Source of the DNA: Adiantum capillus-veneris
Taxonomy: Eukaryota; Streptophyta; Polypodiopsida; Polypodiales; Pteridaceae
NCBI GenBank assembly: GCA_014529385.2
Contig: CM043971.1
Span: 61,508,209 to 61,572,208 of the forward strand
Length of the DNA: 64,000 nt
Reading direction: 5' to 3'
The notes under the pieces were generated by a model. The model did no database searches. It was not told the DNA's origin and was given only the letters and a program-made list of their open reading frames with translations. This document shows, in pieces, positions 36,601 to 43,231 of the stretch (positions are counted from its first letter, which is position 1; each line of letters opens with the position of its first letter). The position numbers were made by a program, and so were the translations under genes.

Positions 36601-36884
36601 AACTCTTGATTCAATATTGGGCACCTTGCGCGAGAAAAAGTGGGATGACAGATACTCAAGCTTACAGCAATTGTTGGAAGGGTTATTGGGCTGTCAACTA
36701 TAAGGACCCACAAGTGTGGGAAACTGTAGATGCAATTGTTTGGTCCTGGAGACCCAACAAAGAAGGACCATTTTCTAGAATAAAGATTCCAGAAAGGCAT
36801 GCTCTAAAATCCAAAGAAGGCCTCACTCGTGCACATCAACCACACTTGGATCAAAGTTCAGATATGGTATCAAATGTGGAGTAG
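33657..36884 (+). CDS. DUF7869-like protein, candidate transposase of transposon A
   Basis: This 1075-residue intact frame begins at an ATG two bases after a good acceptor (TTTTTCACTTACAG), so an untranslated or short coding exon may lie upstream. N-terminus (about 1-90): GEKVHMILDNEIVGIG and QGNVSILVEE, resembling the DUF8039-type modules of plant transposon proteins. A basic patch SRKRRYTF lies near 241 and a Cys-rich CIDCCAQKCCQF near 275. Acidic motifs suggest a DDE/RNase H-like core: HDKMDQKK (about 529), QLDNCAGENKN (about 669) and GHTHEDIDAMF (about 706). The latter two are the hallmark of what I recall as DUF7869 proteins. The C-terminus is Trp-rich (SNCWKGYWAVNYKDP). No stop or frameshift occurs, in contrast to the cargo genes. 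The transposase role is inferred from position near the TIR, intactness and acidic motifs. Confidence 0.75.
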   Translation: MDFESGEKVHMILDNEIVGIGCVCRTDPDSTCGGTKIGQGNVSILVEECLKDVVLPFPTMDTSSLQGSLWSVVRWSKLLLQSFVLNGNLIDPHESYNGDEEHDHSDPLVTDAIPMTSPEFEAMIRESWRNQRVLLKDDTMMQTMNEGTILYVFPHDYVNFQELGPDCVGVGIERQNASIDDVVEVGSITLLKWPIKQTTMLNGSPLQRFVPVDGMHATYEDVSNDDNVGKKLDGSNVVEFSRKRRYTFMNRTQKSKAAPASTFYLSNKSIQRVSCIDCCAQKCCQFADRDMVTRLQQQFWGESQKSRTNYVYDVLSICYQKDEKSRYQFRLNGSIVCCRAWYELHGIPKTSFYRYKENFENGVCQYVHGNTCTLRRGLQHTSLARALLNEFVENNSEKMPHRSRTLLDGSRETQLVIPSTYKQVDILCEINTTLDQMGYEKKLSQSYFGRIWNKEYPHVTLTKTSEFSKCNICSSIKARLEAKPSLEERALLLREREVHMAQQKSCRSLYYAWRTYSETQPQKYVCIIHDKMDQKKTAIPRLRIVPKGVDAGYNLQVALIGMITHGHGEGHYGHFVLNGLWPADPNLTIGSIANCLHNLERIDKHPLGDLVTNGLPRSNISLQHALNSRDALDYHNLSDGKEPIVQSSEIAEEELGSTFRRLPENLLLQLDNCAGENKNRYLFAYLSMLVARDVFKTIQLGFLMVGHTHEDIDAMFSRFSEKLRVTQTYTLPHLMDTLRNSSSSSPGPFFLTKIPDFKQYCDGYLCDGQDILVGHSKPLQFRFFMQDETPMIEYKAHVGVSSWSGSIRLWKTDTEGKPMLPHGDPPLVQMAEYVKDHEEVILGLKNYIKFWKNLGNGSSIPRYYRPVIDYWSKLIEDIGKAIISEGVLYEMFWPKTQEYSHLQSTTMNLQQGAERFLGLEELNDHFCGPQRDRPREEFDPMSDVHQGDFLMLVPSDTEIYPVWLAMALSDIDNEPTSPNYRKLLIQYWAPCARKSGMTDTQAYSNCWKGYWAVNYKDPQVWETVDAIVWSWRPNKEGPFSRIKIPERHALKSKEGLTRAHQPHLDQSSDMVSNVE

Positions 36885-37161
36885 AATTATGTGGAGCTTC
36901 TATTGTGACTATACTAGTCAGTTTGTAAACAAAATCTTTTTTGTATCTTCCTTTGTTTTATGTAATTTATAGTTATTATTCAAATCCATGTGTTGTACAT
37001 CCTTTTGACTTTTGGTGTTTATCAACACCACAATCCTATGAGATTTTCACTTTATTTACTAACCACACACCTCAATTTTTCCCACTTTAAGTGGAAAATT
37101 CCCAAATTACATGAATTTAGTCGATTTGGAGATTCCCATAATGTGAGATTTTTACCAAAAT
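36885..37161. other. 3' UTR and right subterminal region of A
   Basis: This is AT-rich sequence between the transposase stop and the right TIR. It has no motif copies and no gene. Confidence 0.5.
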
Positions 37162-37176
37162 ACCTAATATGGTCTT
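37162..37176. repeat. Transposon A right TIR
   Basis: ACCTAATATGGTCTT is the exact reverse complement of the left TIR. It is followed by CCAT (37177-37180), matching 4123-4126. Confidence 0.85.
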
Positions 37177-37640
37177 CCATAGCTTCTACTGTAATCCGTC
37201 TCACTTCCTCCTACAATATTTATTTATCCGATCTCTCCTGAAACAACTACATCCGAACCTTCTGCATTTCCCACTCCGAGATAGCACTGCATTTATGCTC
37301 CATTTTCTCAGCTTCCATCACCCTCAGAGCTGCATCTTGCTTCTGCATGAAGTCATTTAGTTGAGTCAAACTTCTAGCTGCCTCTTCCACAAAAAAAATT
37401 CCCTTATGCTCATAGCTGTCAGTGCTCCTTGCTTTTACTTTGAAACTGTCCAAAGCAGTCTTCTCAACTCCTCCACCCATTCCTTTCATGAACAACGTTA
37501 CCTTCTTGCCCTTGAACTCCGATTTCTTCGATTCTGACTTCATTGTAAAACTGTTCGGCTTTGAATCCGATTCTTCCAAACCCTTCCAAGACACTTTGAA
37601 AGGTGATTTACCTTTTTCAATGATTGGAGAGACCAATAAC
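37177..37640 (-). pseudogene. G2 third ORF, middle part
   Basis: This is minus-strand coding sequence trapped between transposons A and B. It is lysine- and serine-rich (SKKSEFKGKKVTLFMKGMG), then has a helical stretch (AARSLTQLNDFMQKQDAALRV). It has three stops close to the A junction but keeps the register of the part at 3482-4126. The segment upstream of 37640 belongs to the B terminal repeat, not to this ORF. It joins conceptually to the N-terminal part ending at 47597. Confidence 0.75.
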
Positions 37641-37668
37641 AACATTAGAAAAAGTTTGGACTCAAAAA
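37641..37668. repeat. Transposon B left TIR
   Basis: 28 bp, inverted relative to 47569-47596, with one mismatch (A versus G at the ninth base). Confidence 0.8.
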
Positions 37669-38004
37669 AGGACTTTTTGGCGTTAGAGAGAGAATGTTGT
37701 TTGACCAATAGAGTTTGAGTCACCACAACGGTAGCTCCAATTTATTTGATTTTTACCTCAAATTTGTGCATTTTCAAAAAAGAGTTTTTTCTGTTAAAAA
37801 GATCTCAATAAGAAGATACGACGCGATTTGTGCAAATTATTTTCCTGCCATGGGCGACTAATGCCGAATGTTCCATAACTCACATTCAATGAGGCACACC
37901 TTTTGATGAACACTTTTCAAGCTACTACTTCTTGTGTAAACTAGTGAGCCTCTTTTCTTTTATCGTTTTTGCGTAGTGTCACTTCGCAGCTAATAGAAGC
38001 AGAG
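37669..38004. other. Left subterminal region of B
   Basis: Contains the extended imperfect terminal similarity (GTTAGAGAGAGAA and TTTTCAAAAAAGAG) and an acceptor-like CTTCGCAG just before the first gene. No gene is seen. Confidence 0.45.
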
Positions 38005-39110
38005 ATGGAAGGAAGACGACCACGACGACCATCCACCTCTATTAAATCTGTGGAACTATTCAACAGCTTTGACTTAGACCATGGTCACTGGATGTCTACC
38101 ACAGTCACCATTGGTAGTTGGGTTCTGCTTCAAACAAGAAGAAGAAAACGGATGTCAAATGAATTCATCAATGGCTACAAAGGACATGTGAAAGATTTTC
38201 GCTTGTCTCAAACGGGAAACATAGTGAAAGAGGTGCTCATTGAGCATGCATATATGCACTCTGAACTACGACTACAACAGTCACCTTTGGGGTTTTCTAC
38301 TCATAGACCAAACTGTGTGACTACTATATTGCTTAAAAGTCTTTAAAGATCCTTCAAGTTATTTTGTTGACTATTTCTTGTGACCATTCTCTTATCTTTT
38401 GTTTTTGCAGATATTTATCCTTCTAACAAAGAAGACTGGCAACCAGTTGAGTGCATAATTGGTATTTTTGATGCTTTTCATGCTTCGGTGGGAGAACTTA
38501 TGTACAGAACTAGTGCGAGAAGAGCTCTCGTAGAGAGGGGAGTTTTCTTTTACGACTACTTTTACAATGTGTCCATGGATTTGGCACTTTGAAACCTTTC
38601 CCTCTTCCCCAACAAGATTCCCCAAAGTGGAGAGTTCCAACTTCAGAAACCTCTAAGTGTTTTAAACTCAAGCTTCATCAAGAAATTTTGAAGTGTTTGC
38701 GACCAAACATTGCAAGCAGGCAAGTACGAGTCAGTCTATTTATGCCATTACATGTCTTTATAGATTTCTTCCACGATGAGGAGGTTAGAGAAACAAAAAC
38801 CATGTTCATCTGCAAATCCCAAACTTGCCTTGATTTTTTGGAAGATAATTGGGATGTCAGTGATTTTGAAGGCATTTTGTGCAAAGTTGACAAGCGCTCA
38901 GTTGTGTGCAAGTGTATGATAGCATCACAGAATTTTATAGTTTCTTTCTACTACATGAGGTGGCATCGATTGAATGGTCAATTGGTAGCTATGGATCAAG
39001 ATTTAAGTGACGATGCTTTTAATCCCTTGATGTCCATCGAGATATGGTTTTCAAATTATTTGCTTACAGTTGTTGTGGTTAGATCAAATGTCACTTTAAT
39101 ACAGGTTTGA
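38005..39110 (+). pseudogene. Unrecognised transposon B gene 1
   Basis: Three linked frames appear. The first, from 38005 (MEGRRPRRPSTSIKSVELF), contains TVTIGSWVLLQTRRRKR and a beta-rich stretch vaguely like a BAH domain (speculative). After a probable intron ending at a good acceptor (TTTTGTTTTTGCAG, 38410), the second frame (38411-38592) reads DIYPSNKEDWQPVECIIGIFDAFH. It meets a stop, while the sense reading continues one base shifted into 38589-39110 (about 170 residues; FKLKLHQEILKCLRPN, DFFHDEEVRETK). I do not recognise the family. The shift near 38588 suggests a damaged gene. Confidence 0.5.
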
Positions 39111-39539
39111 GAGGATCTGTTAAATGAGTCCAATCTCAATTTGCCTTCAAAATTTGTTTTCAAGTGTAACATGTGAAAGGTACTAAGCTACATGTATTAC
39201 TTTTATATGTTGATGTCTCTATCGTGCTCATGTATCCCAATGTCTTATCACGTACGTTGCATTGCACGTACCTCACAGACAAGAAAAAACGACTCTTTGT
39301 GCACAGACAGACTTGAAATAGTGAACTAATTTTACACAATGATTCAAATACTATTCTCAAAGATTACTCGACAAAGGCAGCTCTCTACATTACCAAACAC
39401 CGTTGGATCCTCACTCTCCCATTTTTTTGGAAAACTGTACTCAACATTTTGTAAACTTTGAACCATAATCAAAACAAAAGTCAAATTTCGATCCACTGCT
39501 TGTAATCAATTTGTCAAAATTACATTTCATAATCTCTTT
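39111..39539. other. Intergenic spacer between convergent transposon B genes
   Basis: This is AT-rich and likely holds two facing 3' UTRs. No gene is seen. Confidence 0.4.
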
Positions 39540-41557
39540 CTAATCTTGTGCATGCGGTGATGTGGGGGCTGTTGGTTGAGGTTGAGGAGAGGTGGTGGCT
39601 TGGGGGTTTGGGGGCTCTGGAGCTGCTTCATGAGTAGGAGAGCTGCTGGGTGGGGGGTTTGGGGGCTCTGGAGCTGCTTCATGAGCAGGATAGGTGTTGG
39701 GTGGGGGGTTTGAGGGTTCTGGAGCTGTTTCTTCAGGATGAGAGTTGGTGAGAGCTTGGGTTGGGGAGGCATCTAGGGAGATATTGATATGTGCTTGTGT
39801 TGGTGTGGCAAACACGGGGTATCTTGTCGGCGGAGGCCTAGGCGTGGGCCTTGGTGCTGGCGGGATAAAAGCATCATGTGCTCTGTCTGGATGCATGGTC
39901 GCGCAATTGATCAAATTTTCAATCATTCTGTTTATAAACAAAGAAATATCAGCCTTTGAATAATCTGCCAAATTTCTTACCTTTGTTAAGAACATCATGT
40001 TTATTAACATAGCTACTAACTTATTAAGATACAAATCTGTAAACGAGTGTCAAATGCTTACACTTCTACGACTTCCATCAAGCATGACCCCTAACAAAAT
40101 TTTTGCATTGAATAGACCCTCCACCCACAAGAGTAGGCATCGTCCTGCTTAGGGACTTTGCAACTAATAATCGTAAGATTCTCATATATCTGCTCTTGCG
40201 TTAAAGCTTCAAGAGCAGACACAAGCTTCCGAACAGATCTGCACAAAATACAATTAAATTTCATAAGCGACTTTTAACAAAATTCTATGCGATGTCGAAC
40301 AAAATACAAAACCTCTTACCTACGTACTTCACCATGAAATCCATGGGATGAATTAGCAAGGTAGCACCGGTTTCGTTGAAGGAGTAAGAGAACAAGACTC
40401 CAATGAGATCTGTTACAAATAAACATAAGCAAAACATATGTCATCACAATAAATTAGAGTTCAAGATAAAATAATTTCACTATTGAAAACATTGCGTACC
40501 CTTCATGATAAGCCAGAACAAAAATTTTGCCGTATCCATGTTCACTGACTCCACCAGTCAACTACTTCCACTAAAGATGTATCCTCGGCCGTCAAAACGA
40601 CCGAGAGGTTCGATTCAAGGACGGAAACATCATCTTGCATATTCCAAGGCAAATTTGAAACTACAAAACTGTAAAGAAATTCGTGTCATACAAAATTGAA
40701 TATATTAAAAGAATTTATTGTGAAAAAAAGAATAGCACACACCAAAGCAAGCAATTGATGATAGAGTCTGTGAGTTCCCTCATCCGGTTCTGTAAAATTG
40801 CAATCTCGTGGGGGTGATAAGGAAAATACAGAATGCGTCCCCACACAGGAAGGCCAACATGGAAATAGGGAAACAGCAATGACAAATCATCAGCGTTGGC
40901 GTCGCTGATGGCATCTGCCATTTGTTCCTCCATCATCTCAAGGCGTAACTGCTCCAATCTCTCACTATCGTCTTCTGTTGTGTCCCACTCGGTGTTGAGA
41001 CGGGGGCTGTATCAATGCATTTGTGTAGACACTTCATGAACTTTGACCTTGTCAATAGGTGGTATTCTAAGAATATTATACATCTTTTGGTCTGAAATAC
41101 CAGCAGGCGGTATTGTTTTGTCATACCTGAACCTGAGAAGGCAAAGTGTGTTGATGTCTCGCGGCATCAATGTTGTCCTATGGGCATGGGCCGAGAGAAT
41201 GTAGCCGTCCTGGAAAATATCTTTAAAAAAATCCTCGGCAGCCTCGTGCAAGCACCCCATTGCACTTCGAGACAACCAGAAATTCAGGTTGTGTTGCTCG
41301 CAAATCTCGCGAACAGCTCTCTAGAATGGCAATTTAGGTATTGCCAATGAAATATGCTTTTGGAGCTTACGAAGTTCGAGTAGAACGCTCCTATTCTGCT
41401 CGTATCTTCTTCTTCGCATTGTTGTGCGTAACTGCGGCATGGTCTTGCCCAGAATCACATGCAATGTTGACGGTTGCACAGTAGATGAGCTAGCCTGGCC
41501 CTGCGGAACAGACTGGCCACGATAAACCTTCCTTTCTGTTTGCTTTTTGCGGGCGAT
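39540..41557 (-). pseudogene. Histone H3-like domain followed in frame by Ulp1-like (C48) cysteine peptidase
   Basis: From 41557 the frame reads ARKKQTERKVYRGQ, an H3-like tail (canonical ARTKQTARK), then a linker and RRRRYEQNRSVLLELRKLQK. The whole H3 fold follows without indels (KLPF-x-RAVREI, EAAEDFFKDIFQD, AHRTTLMPRDI). The codon for H3 Gln68 is TAG (41321-41323), and ATC stands where ATG is expected. After an H3 C-terminal extension and TGA (41012-41014), the same frame continues and splices through four exons (boundaries near 40743/40668, 40500/40409, 40322/40238). These carry Ulp1 hallmarks: GKIFVLAYHEG-SHWSLVLLL (catalytic His) and VPKQDDAYSCGWRV (Gln and Cys). The Asp box reads LANS. 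Two frameshifts follow (near 40547 and 40118). A proline-rich repeat tail (EAAPEPPNPPP) ends at 39540. The H3 fold has standard loop-1 length, so it is not CENH3-like by that test. Confidence 0.8.
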
Positions 41558-41823
41558 GACCTGAACGAGGAGAATGCGAGGAAATATGGAAATTTGGATG
41601 TGGGTAAAAAGGCAGAGTGACTAGTCGGACACTTTGGAAAAATGGTGAAAAAAAAGGGGGGGGTGTTTATATTAGCGGAATAAGTATAATGAGAAAAGGC
41701 AGATGCATTAATCATGACATCGCGAGGTATGATGGGAAGGTGCGAGCATAATGATTACGCCACATGGCACGATGAGGAAAGAAGCGCCCCAACGGGTTGC
41801 CCTAGCAGCAATAGTATGTTGCG
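41558..41823. other. 5' region of the H3-like gene
   Basis: A pyrimidine-rich tract ending CTCCTCGTTCAG (minus strand, just before the H3-like tail) looks like a splice acceptor. The true first exon may lie in this stretch, but none is recognisable. Confidence 0.4.
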
Positions 41824-42244
41824 GCACAACGCGAGGAGGCGGACCAGAATACTCTGCACTAGTCGTATCACGTTATGACGCGACAACAAGCTGTCGTGCC
41901 AGAACGCGATAGCGGTGCTTTTGTGGAGCGGCCGCACCCAATTCGCGTTATGGCGCGACCGTTCCACGGCGGCTAACACGTGGTGTAATCATCACGACGA
42001 CTGCATGATGCACGCATGGCACGACAAAAAAGGCGTCGTGGCACAACGCGAGGAGGCGGACCGCAGTACTCTTGATTGGCCATATTGCGTTATGACGCGA
42101 CAACAAGTTGTCGCGCCAAAACGCGATAGCGGTGCTTTTCTAGTGTGGCGGCACCGGTTTCGCGCTGTGGCGCGAGGGTTTCACGGTGGACACATGGCGT
42201 AATCATCACGGCGACTGCATGATGCACGCCGGCCCCATGATGCA
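41824..42244. promoter_or_regulatory. GC-rich tandem repeat (217-bp period) in a divergent promoter
   Basis: Two direct copies start at GCACAACGCGAGGAGGCGGACC (41824 and 42041). Each has CGTTATGACGCGACAACAAG, GCGATAGCGGTGCTTTT and ATCATCACGRCGACTGCATGATG. The second copy holds a perfect inverted repeat CGCGACAAC-AA-GTTGTCGCG (42096-42115); the first copy is decayed at this site. It lies between the minus-strand H3/Ulp1 gene and the plus-strand gene at 42360, in otherwise AT-rich DNA. Confidence 0.65.
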
Positions 42245-42278
42245 TGTCAATCGATGTCATCATTGTCCTCGGGAGTCC

Positions 42279-42286
42279 TATAAATA
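42279..42286 (+). promoter_or_regulatory. TATA box for the 42360 gene
   Basis: TATAAATA lies 74 bp upstream of the ATG at 42360, followed by a CT-rich leader (CTTTCTCCCCCATTTG), as in plant core promoters. Confidence 0.65.
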
Positions 42287-42359
42287 TGACTTTCTCCCCC
42301 ATTTGCCCTTTGTTTGGATGTTGTGCTCTCTAGTATATCTTCGCTTTTGAATTTCCGTT

Positions 42360-43092
42360 ATGGACCCCTTCAATGTTGAAGAGGAGGAGGAAGTGCCTTG
42401 CTCTGAGGATGCCCCCCAAGACAAACTATCTCATTTTCTATACCGCATTGGGCTTCAGCAGTGCGAGACAGAGATCAGGCCGATGAGGCATGGGAGATTT
42501 AGGATAGTTGGTGGTCTATGATGATACCTTTATTCCTCGCCCTCGTGGATGAGGCATGGGAGATTTAGGGAAGAATTCCTCTCTCGGCCAATACTTAAAG
42601 AATCTTAAGTATCCGAGTTTTTTGGTATTCCATTCGTCCTTCTCCAATGACAATGCGGAGCTACCCTTGATGACGTTGAAGACACTTTCAAGATATTTAG
42701 GAGGGGCCATCATCAGGTGGAACGCAGATAAAATAATGCTTTTAGAAAAAAAGGCCGCATTGTATATGTTTGGGCAAGGGCCAGGAATATATGGTTTGCG
42801 TAGTCGCTATTTTTTGACCCAAGCAGCATATGGTTTGGCATGCGGAATCACTGACCCTGTGCAATTACTAGAGTATGACAAGAATGCTATGTTTCGCAAT
42901 AAACAACCAATTGCGCATCTGCCTACTAAAGAAATGTCTCTTGTGGCTGTGGAGGTGGAGACAAATGTACTGTCGACAAACGAACCTGCAGGACTAGGTT
43001 GCAAAAGACCAAGGCAAGAAGAAGACGATAACACACAGCATGCAAAAAGGCAAGAATATTTTGTAACTTTTCCTAATGAAGATGAAGAATAG
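42360..43092 (+). CDS. Unrecognised transposon B gene 2
   Basis: The first frame, 42360-42521, encodes an acidic N-terminus (MDPFNVEEEEEVPCSEDAP) then HFLYRIGLQQCETEIRPMR. A 22-bp block (GATGAGGCATGGGAGATTTAG) occurs twice 67 bp apart, at the end of this frame and at the start of the second (42556-43092). A small duplication or intron therefore separates them, and they are in different registers. The second frame (178 residues) has LMTLKTLSRYLGGAIIRWNADK, RSRYFLTQAAYGLACG and an NLS-like CKRPRQEEDD near the acidic end. Such a small acidic nuclear protein could be an accessory transposition factor, but I do not recognise it. Confidence 0.5.
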
Positions 43093-43231
43093 AGAAGCTC
43101 CAATGTATATTGTCGATGCCAAAAAATAGTACATTTTCTATCAAATCAATGAGTACATTATGTTTCTCACTTTTGTGACTGGTTGTCTTCTCTTGGCACA
43201 AAAAATTATATTGTGTTACAATGCGCTATCT

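Larger units (their letters stand above)
4127..37176. mobile_element. Giant DNA transposon A (33,050 bp)
   Basis: The element is bounded by 15-bp perfect TIRs (4127-4141 and 37162-37176) and flanked by CCAT on both sides (4123-4126 and 37177-37180; a CCATA reading is possible on the right). Deleting it with one CCAT rejoins the minus-strand third ORF of G2 in register, which is independent evidence for both ends. Contents from left to right are: motif array, FCP1-like gene, larger motif array, FCP1-like pseudogene, SET pseudogene, mixed array, ParB-like pseudogene, large oppositely oriented array, GA- and CpG-rich segment, another array, and an intact transposase-like gene. The superfamily is unknown to me: a 4-bp duplication and these TIR termini do not fit hAT, CACTA or MULE elements. 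Confidence 0.82.

Noticed and set aside
41012-41557. H3-like segment as a centromeric CENH3
   Set aside because: Loop 1 has the standard H3 length and the tail resembles canonical H3, so there is no specific support for CENH3.
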